Shown here one piece after another: positions 49,630 to 58,166 of a stretch of DNA of 64,000 nt. The position numbers were made by a program, and so were the translations under genes. The notes beneath the pieces were generated by a model. It searched no databases. It was not told the origin of the DNA and saw only the letters and a program-made list of their open reading frames with translations. Source of the stretch: Euglena gracilis (taxonomy: Eukaryota > Euglenida > Euglenophyceae > Euglenales); the NCBI GenBank assembly GCA_039621445.1, contig CP154957.1:39526654-39590653 (forward strand), written 5' to 3'. Positions within the stretch are counted from its first letter, which is position 1. The number at the start of each line of letters is the position of its first letter.

Positions 49630-50896
49630 CCTGAAACTGTCACTGCTGGAGGGCAGCCTGGACAGTGCCAGCAAACTGGAACTACAACGCAGACAAGAAC
49701 GCGGCGAAAAAATAAAATACCAGGAATTTTGGAACTGGATGTGCCAGAAATACGGTGGAGACACACAATCAGCCATCAAAGACGAGCTGAAAATCCTGAG
49801 ACCAAAAACGGAAGGAAAACTGACACTGGAAGCGTGGAGGGAGTTTGAAGCCCATTTCAAACTACTCTACAGCAGGCTGGAAAATCCATCAGAGGAAGAC
49901 GCTTACAACCTGGTGGCTGAAAAAATGCCTGAAACGCAACGCAGAAGCTGCATCAGGGAACAGGACCGCAGAAATCAGGACAGACCGACACTGAAACTGA
50001 AAGGGGTCACGAACATTACAAACGTCCCAGATGCAACAACGGAAGACGTTCGTGACCTGGTGGCAGCAACTGTGGGCACAGGTGAACATTTTCAGGTGGC
50101 GCGGGACGGACAAAACTTCAGGATCCAACTGCACAGCAGCAGAGCTGCTGAACTTCTCCAGATGAAAAACGGTTCAACGTTGCTGACTGGACACAAGCCA
50201 CATTTCACACAGGTACAGGCCAAACTGACACTGGACGAATTGTTCCAACGTGTGGAAACTGAACTCCGGTGCCAACAACAGTCAGACTCCCTGGGTAGGG
50301 GGTACAACGGCTGGCAGAACCAACCACGAGAAAACAGATCACGGTCGATGGACCGCAGGGGTTACGTCAGGGAAGTCAAGGAGGAGGAGAAAACAAAATC
50401 CAGAAGTCGGACACCCCCTTCCAGATCCCGACCCAACTCCCCTGGACCTCGAACCCCAACACCCGAAAAACCCAGACCCCCTTCCCCACGCCAGCAAGTG
50501 CCCATGGCAGTTTCGGAACAGCCTGGCCAGGGACGGAACACCAACTGGTCAGACTGGGGACAGAACGACTGGGGCAAAGGCAAAGGAAAGGGGAAAGGTC
50601 AAAACTGGGGTTCAACCCAAAACAGGAACCAGAACCAGAACTGGAATCAGAATTACGGCAAAGGCTACGATTCTGGAAAGGGATACAACTCTGGGAAAGG
50701 ATACGATTCTGGGAAGGGGAGCGGGAAAGGAAAAGGCAAAGGGCAGCCACAGCCACAGCCAGCAGCAACGAAAACTGAACCACAGACACAGAAAACCAAT
50801 TCACAGGAGCCAGCCAACCAGCCACAGGGACAGCCAAAGGCAGAAGCAACTTCCAGCAACCGCTGGCAGCCAGTTCAAAACGCAGAACGGAAGTGA
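49448..50896 (+). CDS. gag: Gag (capsid-like) ORF with basic Gly/Lys-rich tail
   Basis: 482 codons with nominal start GTG. The region from about residue 30 to 150 is the retrotransposon Gag core: LQGNFADFAVKFPMYLQ, DDLKLSLLEGSLD, YQEFWNWMCQKYGG and WREFEAHFKLLYSRL fit the helical capsid pattern. The C-terminal third is SR- and Pro-rich, then KGKGKGKG and YDSGKGYNSGKG repeats. No CCHC zinc knuckle is present, so nucleic-acid binding is probably by the basic tail. It ends at a single TGA (50894-50896), after which the same frame stays open for 576 bases. Confidence 0.8.
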   Translation: MVAPVATAPAASFGLLLGPVGAAMTKDLVRPTLQGNFADFAVKFPMYLQRVSDGQGSLTDDLKLSLLEGSLDSASKLELQRRQERGEKIKYQEFWNWMCQKYGGDTQSAIKDELKILRPKTEGKLTLEAWREFEAHFKLLYSRLENPSEEDAYNLVAEKMPETQRRSCIREQDRRNQDRPTLKLKGVTNITNVPDATTEDVRDLVAATVGTGEHFQVARDGQNFRIQLHSSRAAELLQMKNGSTLLTGHKPHFTQVQAKLTLDELFQRVETELRCQQQSDSLGRGYNGWQNQPRENRSRSMDRRGYVREVKEEEKTKSRSRTPPSRSRPNSPGPRTPTPEKPRPPSPRQQVPMAVSEQPGQGRNTNWSDWGQNDWGKGKGKGKGQNWGSTQNRNQNQNWNQNYGKGYDSGKGYNSGKGYDSGKGSGKGKGKGQPQPQPAATKTEPQTQKTNSQEPANQPQGQPKAEATSSNRWQPVQNAERK

Positions 50897-51472
50897 AGGG
50901 GCTGCGGCCTGAGGGTAGGGGACGAGAGGGGCGACTCTCTGCAGACACAACCGAAACAACAAAACAAAACAAGGGGACCAGGTCCGGAGCCGCAGCGGTC
51001 ATACACACTGGGTAAGGGAGGTAAGAAAAAACCCCAAAAGAAAAACATCCTGAAAAAAAAACGACTCCACAGCCCAGAACTGAAACAGGAACAGGTCAGC
51101 TGCAGGTTCGGCAGAGCAGCTTCACGGTGGGTGTCTGAAAACTACCACGTGAAGGAAGAAAAAATGACAGAAATTCTCTCACACTTCGGGGTCCGGCAGC
51201 AGCTGGATGCCTTTGCAACAGAAAAAAACAAAAGATTCCCGCAATGGTGGGGATCGGGCAGCCCAGATGGAACTGACGCCTTTGAAAAAAACTGGCACGG
51301 AAAACTGCTGTGGATGAACCCACCATATCAGCAAAACTTCACAGGTGGTGAGAAAAATCCAAACAGACGAGGCCCACGCACTTCTCATGGTACCAAGATG
51401 GGTCTACAGACGATGGTACAGGGAAATCAAAAGGGTGGCAGTGATGTCAATGTTCATCCCAGCGAAAACTAA
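50897..51472 (+). CDS. Dam-like N6-adenine-methyltransferase domain, in frame with Gag behind one TGA
   Basis: The frame is open directly after the Gag TGA with no ATG-led start of its own; a GTG at 51131 is the first alternative start. A basic stretch (KKPQKKNILKKKR) precedes QLDAFATEKNKRFPQWW, TDAFEKNWHGKLLWMNPPY. This resembles the phage-type Dam family, also known from DIRS retrotransposons, with NPPY as the catalytic motif. The rest of the domain (VVRKIQTDEAHALLMVPRW) continues in the +1 frame, so the two frames overlap at 51316-51472. Activity is not shown, and an AdoMet-binding glycine motif is not obvious. Confidence 0.65.
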   Translation, partial: RGCGLRVGDERGDSLQTQPKQQNKTRGPGPEPQRSYTLGKGGKKKPQKKNILKKKRLHSPELKQEQVSCRFGRAASRWVSENYHVKEEKMTEILSHFGVRQQLDAFATEKNKRFPQWWGSGSPDGTDAFEKNWHGKLLWMNPPYQQNFTGGEKNPNRRGPRTSHGTKMGLQTMVQGNQKGGSDVNVHPSEN

Positions 51473-52673
51473 ACTGTTCGGACAGGGTGACAAGAAATGC
51501 AGGGAAACACCGTGGCCTGTGGAAGTGTTTTTGGTATGCGGACACAAAACACGGTGCAAGTACCTACCAGGTTTCCACAAACATTTCACCCCCCTACACC
51601 CGACATCCAAGGTGAGGTTCGGCACAGCCCACGAGTACCCGCCAGTGGAGGGTGGTGAACAAAAAGCCGACTTGGGAACACAAAAACCACAGAAACACAT
51701 CAGGAAACTGCAGGAGGCAGCCACAGTGACACCAGAACGGGCCACAGCAGAAAACCTGAAGCCAAAAATGCTGGACCTGTTCTGTGGAACAAAATCGGTC
51801 AGCAAGGTGTATGAAAAAAGGGGTTTCGAGGTGGTGACGGTGGACTCAGACCCCAGGTGGAAAGCGGATTACCAGGTGGACGTACTGAAATGGGACTTCA
51901 GAAAACACTTCAAACCTGGAGAATTCCACACGGTGGTGTGTGGAGTTCCCTGCACAGAATTCAGCATTGCCCTGACGACAAGACCCAGAAACCTGGAAAA
52001 AGGAGACAGCCTTGCAAAGAAAGCCCTGGAAATTGTGGAATTTCTGCAGCCGCAGAAATGGTGGTTGGAAAACCCAAGGTACGGATACCTGGGAAAGCGA
52101 GAATACATGAAACCGTACCCGTACATTGACGTGGATTACTTTCAATACACAGACTGGGGTTACAAAAAACCAACAGGAATCTGGGGCAGCCCTGACATCC
52201 TGCAGGTACCAACAAAACGGTGTGACGGGAAAACGTGCAAGAACCTGGACCCAAACGGTGGAGGTCACCTGGTGAAACTCAGCAACAAACACAACATTCC
52301 AGCCTTCAAAAAATTCAGGATCCCAGAACAACTGATTCAGGACCTGGCGGGGTTCCACGAACGGCTACGACAAACCAGCCAAGCCCAGGCCGCGCAGCAA
52401 CAACCGCTGCAGCAGCCCAGCCCTGCCCAGACTGCACGACAAAACATGCTCTCACAGCCCAGCCCAGAACTGACAGGTCAACAGCCAAACCCAGATTCAA
52501 CTGACAAAACAGAACCAGACCAAAACATTCGGCTTCCAAAACGACTGTGTGAACCGGTGTCTAAACTCCTGCTGGGGCAGGTCATCAGCAGAAAGAAAGC
52601 AAAACAACTCCTCATCGAAGTCCGTGCTGTGTTGCCGGACGTTAAAAAAAATGTTCCTACAGGCCCTAATTGA
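51345..52673 (+). CDS. C5-cytosine-methyltransferase-like ORF (with the end of the Dam-like domain)
   Basis: 442 codons starting at GTG in the +1 frame. Residues 1-35 finish the Dam-like domain. The C5-methyltransferase part runs from about 141 to 335: MLDLFCGTKSVSKVY (AdoMet motif I), VTVDSDP (motif II), VVCGVPCTEFS (motif IV, catalytic Cys203) and WWLENP (motif VI, with ENP in place of ENV). DVDYFQYTDWGY and a C-terminal FRIPEQLIQDL segment follow. It is short for the family and lacks targeting domains. It resembles the compact type found in algal viruses and protist retroelements. Methylating element or host DNA is inferred. The end overlaps the protease ORF at an A8 run (52643-52650). Confidence 0.8.
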   Translation: MVRKIQTDEAHALLMVPRWVYRRWYREIKRVAVMSMFIPAKTKLFGQGDKKCRETPWPVEVFLVCGHKTRCKYLPGFHKHFTPLHPTSKVRFGTAHEYPPVEGGEQKADLGTQKPQKHIRKLQEAATVTPERATAENLKPKMLDLFCGTKSVSKVYEKRGFEVVTVDSDPRWKADYQVDVLKWDFRKHFKPGEFHTVVCGVPCTEFSIALTTRPRNLEKGDSLAKKALEIVEFLQPQKWWLENPRYGYLGKREYMKPYPYIDVDYFQYTDWGYKKPTGIWGSPDILQVPTKRCDGKTCKNLDPNGGGHLVKLSNKHNIPAFKKFRIPEQLIQDLAGFHERLRQTSQAQAAQQQPLQQPSPAQTARQNMLSQPSPELTGQQPNPDSTDKTEPDQNIRLPKRLCEPVSKLLLGQVISRKKAKQLLIEVRAVLPDVKKNVPTGPN

Positions 52674-53262
52674 CACGGGAGCACAGGCGAACCTGGTGAA
52701 AAAGAACCTGGTTCCCCAACAAAACTTCAGACGTTCACAAAAACCCTTGGCCCTGATCACAGCAGACGGAACAAGGATGGAAGGAGGACTACACGAAGTC
52801 ACACTGGAACTGCAGTTTTCATCACGGGTGCACAACACGGACAGAACAAGGGGGTGGTCCACCATTGGAACATTCCATGACGCCGACATCCAAGTGGATG
52901 CCATCCTCGGGTATCCGTGGATGGAACAACACCAACTGGGGGTTTTCCCACACCTACAATCATTGGCCCTCATAGGTGAACCACTGCGGCTGTTGTCCAG
53001 TTGGCACCAGCTGAAGGAACAAAAACACAGGGAACGTAAAGTACACCAACTTCAGAAAAACATTTCAGAGGTTCGAGCAATGAATTTGCAGATTCCTGCT
53101 GAAGCGGGCCAGGACGAGGAAAAACTGTTCGAAGACGAAACAACACTGGAAACACTGGCAAAACAACTTCAGAAATCGGCAAAGAAATCTGACGGGGTTC
53201 ACGGTGTTGTGGTGGTGCCAGAAGGACAGGAAACACAAGCGAAAAGGTGGCAGAACTGGTGA
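52549..53262 (+). CDS. Aspartic protease (retropepsin), first copy
   Basis: 237 codons. The first 34 residues probably translate the methyltransferase 3' end out of frame, and an ATG at 52651 just after an A8 run is a better start. ALIDTGAQANLV carries the catalytic DTGA. AILGYPWMEQH is the flap-distal ILG strand. A C-terminal helical linker (KLFEDETTLETLAKQLQK) leads toward RT, but a single-base deletion near 53240 ends the frame at RWQNW. The enzyme would mature Gag and Pol. Confidence 0.8.
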   Translation: MNRCLNSCWGRSSAERKQNNSSSKSVLCCRTLKKMFLQALIDTGAQANLVKKNLVPQQNFRRSQKPLALITADGTRMEGGLHEVTLELQFSSRVHNTDRTRGWSTIGTFHDADIQVDAILGYPWMEQHQLGVFPHLQSLALIGEPLRLLSSWHQLKEQKHRERKVHQLQKNISEVRAMNLQIPAEAGQDEEKLFEDETTLETLAKQLQKSAKKSDGVHGVVVVPEGQETQAKRWQNW

Positions 53263-54001
53263 AAAAACTGCGGCAGGACTATGAAGGAGTGGTCTTGCGA
53301 GACAAAATCTACCCAGACCCCCCAGAACGTGGACCACTGGGTTATGGGAAAATCGAACTGAAACCTGGAACAGTGGCGAAAAAGCAAAGACCCATCCACA
53401 TGACAGGAGAACGCCGACAGGCACTCATCGACATGGTGGACGAATGGGTTAGGGACCTGAAAGTGGAAGACGGGAGGGGTGACTGTTCCAGCCCCACATT
53501 TGTGGTGGCCAAAAAAGGTGGAAAATGGAGAGGGGTGGTGGATTTCAGAGCACTGAACGAGGCAACAATCACAGACTCCCATCCCCTCCCTAGGATAGAA
53601 GACATCCTAGTTCAACAAGGACAACGGGCCCTGTACAGTGTACTGGACCTGAAAGACGACTTCCACCAGGTGCCACTGAGAACAGAGTCCAGACCTTACA
53701 CCTGCTGCAGCACACCTAAGGGAACAAAACAGTGGAGAGTGGTGGTCATGGGAATGAAAAACGGTGTACCGATTTTCCAGAGGGTGATCGAGTACAGCCT
53801 GGAGGAGGTACAGGACATTGCAAACCCTTACGTGGACGACATAATCGTAGGAACCATGTGGCGGGGAACTGAAGAAAAAACCCTAGAACAACACGACAAG
53901 GACATCAGAAGGGTGATGGAGGCACTGAAAAAACAGCAGCACGTGGCAGACATCAAGAAATGCAAATTTTTCGTGAAAGAGGTGGAATTCTGTGGACACG
54001 T
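52680..54001 (+). repeat. Internal tandem duplication, unit 1 (protease-RT)
   Basis: 1322 bases from AGCACAGGCGAACC to GTGGACACGT. The junction with unit 2 sits at a GACACG word that also occurs at the start of unit 1, suggesting microhomology-mediated or template-switch duplication. Confidence 0.93.
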
Positions 54002-54608
54002 AGCACAGGCGAACCTGGTGAAAAAGAACCTGATTCCCCAACAAAACTTCAGACGTTCACAAAAACCCTTGGCCCTGATCACAGCAGACGGAACAAGGAT
54101 GGAAGGAGGACTACACGAAGTCACACTGGAACTGCAGTTTTCATCACGGGTGCACAACACGGACAGAACAAGGGGGTGGTCCACCATTGGAACATTCCAT
54201 GACGCCGACATCCAAGTGGATGCCATCCTCGGGTATCCGTGGATGGAACAACACCAACTGGGGGTTTTCCCACACCTACAATCATTGGCCCTCATAGGTG
54301 AACCACTGCGGCTGTTGTCCAGTTGGCACCAGCTGAAGGAACAAAAACACAGGGAACGGAAAGTACACCAACTTCAGAAAAACATTTCAGAGGTTCGAGC
54401 AATGAATTTGCAGATTCCTGCTGAAGCGGGCCAGGACGAGGAAAAACTGTTCGAAGACGAAACAACACTGGAAACACTGGCAAAACAACTTCAGAAATCG
54501 GCAAAGAAATCTGACGGGGTTCACGGTGTTGTGGTGGTGCCAGAAGGACAGGAAACACAAGGCGAAAAGGTGGCAGAACTGGTGAAAAAAACTGCGGCAG
54601 GACTATGA
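53247..54608 (+). CDS. RT (first copy) running into the second protease copy
   Basis: 453 codons. Residues 1-250 are an RT palm and fingers (GKWRGVVDFRALNEATI, YSVLDLKDDFHQVPL, NPYVDDIIVG). At the duplication junction (54001) the frame passes from EFCGHV directly into the protease, missing the DTG triad of copy 1 because the repeat begins just after it. It therefore lacks RNase H and a complete protease. It stops at 54608 after an extra A in the linker. This is an abnormal fusion created by the tandem duplication and is probably not a working enzyme. Confidence 0.7.
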   Translation: MAELVKKLRQDYEGVVLRDKIYPDPPERGPLGYGKIELKPGTVAKKQRPIHMTGERRQALIDMVDEWVRDLKVEDGRGDCSSPTFVVAKKGGKWRGVVDFRALNEATITDSHPLPRIEDILVQQGQRALYSVLDLKDDFHQVPLRTESRPYTCCSTPKGTKQWRVVVMGMKNGVPIFQRVIEYSLEEVQDIANPYVDDIIVGTMWRGTEEKTLEQHDKDIRRVMEALKKQQHVADIKKCKFFVKEVEFCGHVAQANLVKKNLIPQQNFRRSQKPLALITADGTRMEGGLHEVTLELQFSSRVHNTDRTRGWSTIGTFHDADIQVDAILGYPWMEQHQLGVFPHLQSLALIGEPLRLLSSWHQLKEQKHRERKVHQLQKNISEVRAMNLQIPAEAGQDEEKLFEDETTLETLAKQLQKSAKKSDGVHGVVVVPEGQETQGEKVAELVKKTAAGL

Positions 54609-55324
54609 AGGAGTGATCTTGCGAGACAAAATCTACCCAGACCCCCCAGAACGTGGACCACTGGGTTATGGGAAATCGAACTGAAACCTGGAACAGTGGC
54701 GAAAAAGCAAAGACCCATCCACATGACAGGAGAACGCCGACAGGCACTCATCGACATGGTGGACGAACGGGTTAGGGACCTGAAAGTGGAAGACAGAAGG
54801 AGTGACTGGTCCAGCCCCACATTTGTGGTGGCCAAAAAAGGTGGAAAATGGAGAGGGGTGGTGGATTTCAGAGCACTGAACGAGGCAACAATCACAGACT
54901 CCCATCCCCTCCCTAGGATAGAAGACATCCTAGTTCAACAAGGACAACAGGCCCTGTACAGTGTACTGGACCTGAAAGACGACTTCCACCAGGTGCCACT
55001 GAGAACAGAGTCCAGACCTTACACCTGCTGCAGCACACCTAAGGGAACAAAACAGTGGAGAGGGGTGGTCATGGGAATGAAACACGGTGTACCGATTTTC
55101 CAGAGGGTGATCGAGTACAGCCTGGAGGAGGTACAGGACATTGCAAACCCTTACGTGGACGACATAATCGTAGGAACCATGTGGCGGGGAACTGAAGAAA
55201 AAACCCTCGAACAACACGACAAGGACATCAGAAGGGTCATGGAGGCACTGAAAAAACAGCAGCACGTGGCAGACATCAAGAAATGCAAATTTTTCGTGAA
55301 AGAGGTGGAATTCTGTGGACACGT
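54002..55324 (+). repeat. Internal tandem duplication, unit 2 (protease-RT)
   Basis: 1323 bases. It differs from unit 1 by about fifteen substitutions and three single-base indels seen by eye (extra G at about 54560, extra A at about 54590, missing A at about 54671). Confidence 0.93.
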
Positions 55325-58166
55325 GCTGGGAGGTGGACAACGAAAACCAGCACCTGGGAAACTGATGGCCTTGGAAAAATGGGAGGAACCAAAAACGGTC
55401 ACTGCCCTGCGGGCATTCCTGGGATTCACAAATTACTACGCCTCATACATACCAGGGTACGCGGAATTGGCTGCAGACCTAATGGAGAAACTGAAGGTGA
55501 AAAAAGGACAGGGGAAGAAAGGAAGCCTGACACCTGTGTTTTTCGGTGAAAAAGAAAGAAAAGCCTTCCAGACCATCAAAGAAAAACTGCTCGGAAGCCT
55601 GAAACTGCAAACAGTGAACCCAGACAAACCGTTCATACTCAGGGTGGATGCAAGTGGCAGAGCCGTGGGTGCGGCTCTGGAACAATTTGCGGAGGACACT
55701 GCAGAAAAACCAGACCCAACAACAGCCATGACCAAGAAAACAGTACCCGTAGCTTTCTGTTCACGAAAACTGACACCTGGGCAGGTTCGCTCGTGGTCTC
55801 CTAGGGAGAAGGAGACCTACGCAGTGATCCTGGCCCTGCAAAAATGGGCTTCCTGGATAGGAATGCAACCGGTACTGGTATTGACGGACCACAAGTCCAT
55901 TGAGGCATGGGCAACGGAGGCGCTGGACACCCCCAGTGGACCAGCTGGACGTAGGGCTAGGTGGCACGAACTGCTTTCGCGGTTCGACATAACCGTTGCA
56001 TACGTACCTGGCAAAGACAACACGGTCGCCGATGCCTTGAGTAGGTGGGCCTACCCCGCCTCACAGGCATTCGCCGACGTGAGTATACACGGGAGTGAGG
56101 AGGACGACCGACTCATGAAAGAAATCATCAAACAGGAGGAAAAGGAACAGAAAACTTGTATGGTGATCAACGTGGCAGACCTGACACAGGCACAAAAACA
56201 ACTTCAAGAACCCGTCACTGTGGCCGTCACAACAAGGGGGGGAGCCAAAACGGGTGAAGATTCGCCCACAGTGACTGGTTCAACGGAAAACGGTGACACC
56301 CCTCAAAAAAATTCAAAAGCACCTCAAAAACCTGCAAAAACGACAAAGAAATGGGTTGTGAAGGAAACGACTGTGGTGGAACGAAGCAAAAAACTGGCTG
56401 AGGCAACCCAAAGGGAGACCACGGATGAGGCGGGAAACCTGATCCGACCAGACCAACCAAAAAACAAAACCCCAGAAAATTCAAACACGGCCGAGGGACC
56501 ATCCACTGAGGAAGACCCACCAAGGCGAAGACCCCTGGAAGAGGACCCTGTGGAACCCCTAACAACAACAGACTCAACAAAACAACAGGACGCGCAAGGT
56601 GCGTCATCCTCAACGGGGACACTTGTTGGACCTCCATCAAGGGGAGTGCACGCCCCGGAGCTTCAACAGGGGGAACCGAAAGGGGTGATGGACAGGGAAT
56701 GGAAGAACGAGTACGAAAGTTGCCCAAGGTGGGGACCTGTGCTCAAGGACCTGAAGGAAACGGGGTTCAAAAACTGGCCTGTTGGGTACCGATTCGACAA
56801 CGGCAGGCTCTACAAAAACGGTCTCCTGTGTGTACCAAGTGGGTTGACTGGAAACGTAATTCTGGAACATCACGAAACAGCCGGGCACCCAGGGTCAGCC
56901 CGACTGTGGGACCAGATGGGAAGGTGGTTTGCGTTTGCGGACCACCAGGATGCAAAAAAACTGACAGGCAAAATGATGACCATGTGTGAAACCTGCCAAG
57001 CAACAGAACCCAGCCACCTACCATACAAGTGCCCCATTGAACCGACACCGATTCCTGCACACCTGATGGACAGTGTTGCCATCGACTTGTTCTCTCTACC
57101 TGAAACCACCTTTGAAGGGAAAAAATACGACACGTTGGCATTGTGTGTGGACAGGCTGAGTGGGTGGATGGTTGCAACCCCCCACCTGGCGAAGGGACTC
57201 ACAGCAGAAAAGGTTGGAAAGGAAATGTACAAACAGTGGGGAATTTTTGGGATACCCTCGGTGGTGAGCTCCGACCGGGGCTCCCACTTCACAGCCGGTT
57301 GGTGGAAAACACTGTGTGCTGCCCACGGGGTCCGTGTGGCGTACGGGCAGGCATACCACCACCAAGCCAACGGACGGGCTGAGGTAGCGGGTCAACAAGT
57401 CCTCCGAAAACTGGCAAAACTGGCTGCTGAAAAAGGGGTACCCTGGGTTGAACTCCAACCGAACGCCTTGAGGGCCCTACACGACGTCGCAGGTGAAACG
57501 GGATTGTCGCCGTACGAAATTGTGTTTGGCAGGCACATACCGTTGGCGGGATTGCCATACCAACCACAAAGGGAAGGGAAAGGGGCCACAGCGTTCTTGG
57601 AAAGGATGAAGGAACAAGACCAGTGGGTGAGTCTGGTCCTGAACGAAAAACAGCGTGAACGGGCTGAAACGGTGAACCAAAAACGCAGAGAACCACTTGC
57701 CTTGGAAATCGGTTCCAAAGTCTGGTATCAACCCGAAAGACAACCTGGTACCGACAAACTCGAACCGAAGTGGAAAGGACCTGCTGTGGTGTTGGAACGG
57801 GTAGGACAGCACTCCTACGCGGTGGAACTTCGACCCGGAAACCGACAACCTGCCCACCGTTCACAACTCAAACCCCACGTGGAGGACCTCCACAACACAA
57901 CCCCTGTCCCCCTCTACTTTCGGTCGGGCAAGGCACAGGAGTTGGAGGTTGGCCCTGACGAATGGGAGGTTGACAAAGTGCTGAATCACTGCAGAAAAGA
58001 CAGAAAACTTCAATTTTTGATTCAGTGGAAAAACTGGGACCCATCTGATACTCAGTGGGAACCCCTGAACCACTTCTTCCTCCGAACAAACAAAGATGTG
58101 GTCCAATACTGCAAAGAACGGGACTTGGCCGTGGATGTGAGAGAGTTGCTTGATGGGATGGAGTGA
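54696..58166 (+). CDS. pol: Pol: RT, RNase H, integrase, chromodomain
   Basis: 1156 codons with nominal start GTG; the true N-terminus is upstream across single-base indels at about 54590 and 54671. RT has YVDD at residues 153-156. RNase H (about 315-450) has LRVDASGRAVG, VLTDHKSIE and DALSRW. After a 200-residue charged linker, integrase has the HHCC finger (H726, H731, C764, C767) and the catalytic triad D797, D860, E896. A KWKGPAVVLERVG GPY/F-like module follows. The last 80 residues are a chromodomain (EWEVDKVL, FLIQWKNWDPSDTQWEP), which in chromoviruses directs integration to histone-marked chromatin. The stop is at 58164-58166. Confidence 0.92.
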   Translation: MAKKQRPIHMTGERRQALIDMVDERVRDLKVEDRRSDWSSPTFVVAKKGGKWRGVVDFRALNEATITDSHPLPRIEDILVQQGQQALYSVLDLKDDFHQVPLRTESRPYTCCSTPKGTKQWRGVVMGMKHGVPIFQRVIEYSLEEVQDIANPYVDDIIVGTMWRGTEEKTLEQHDKDIRRVMEALKKQQHVADIKKCKFFVKEVEFCGHVLGGGQRKPAPGKLMALEKWEEPKTVTALRAFLGFTNYYASYIPGYAELAADLMEKLKVKKGQGKKGSLTPVFFGEKERKAFQTIKEKLLGSLKLQTVNPDKPFILRVDASGRAVGAALEQFAEDTAEKPDPTTAMTKKTVPVAFCSRKLTPGQVRSWSPREKETYAVILALQKWASWIGMQPVLVLTDHKSIEAWATEALDTPSGPAGRRARWHELLSRFDITVAYVPGKDNTVADALSRWAYPASQAFADVSIHGSEEDDRLMKEIIKQEEKEQKTCMVINVADLTQAQKQLQEPVTVAVTTRGGAKTGEDSPTVTGSTENGDTPQKNSKAPQKPAKTTKKWVVKETTVVERSKKLAEATQRETTDEAGNLIRPDQPKNKTPENSNTAEGPSTEEDPPRRRPLEEDPVEPLTTTDSTKQQDAQGASSSTGTLVGPPSRGVHAPELQQGEPKGVMDREWKNEYESCPRWGPVLKDLKETGFKNWPVGYRFDNGRLYKNGLLCVPSGLTGNVILEHHETAGHPGSARLWDQMGRWFAFADHQDAKKLTGKMMTMCETCQATEPSHLPYKCPIEPTPIPAHLMDSVAIDLFSLPETTFEGKKYDTLALCVDRLSGWMVATPHLAKGLTAEKVGKEMYKQWGIFGIPSVVSSDRGSHFTAGWWKTLCAAHGVRVAYGQAYHHQANGRAEVAGQQVLRKLAKLAAEKGVPWVELQPNALRALHDVAGETGLSPYEIVFGRHIPLAGLPYQPQREGKGATAFLERMKEQDQWVSLVLNEKQRERAETVNQKRREPLALEIGSKVWYQPERQPGTDKLEPKWKGPAVVLERVGQHSYAVELRPGNRQPAHRSQLKPHVEDLHNTTPVPLYFRSGKAQELEVGPDEWEVDKVLNHCRKDRKLQFLIQWKNWDPSDTQWEPLNHFFLRTNKDVVQYCKERDLAVDVRELLDGME

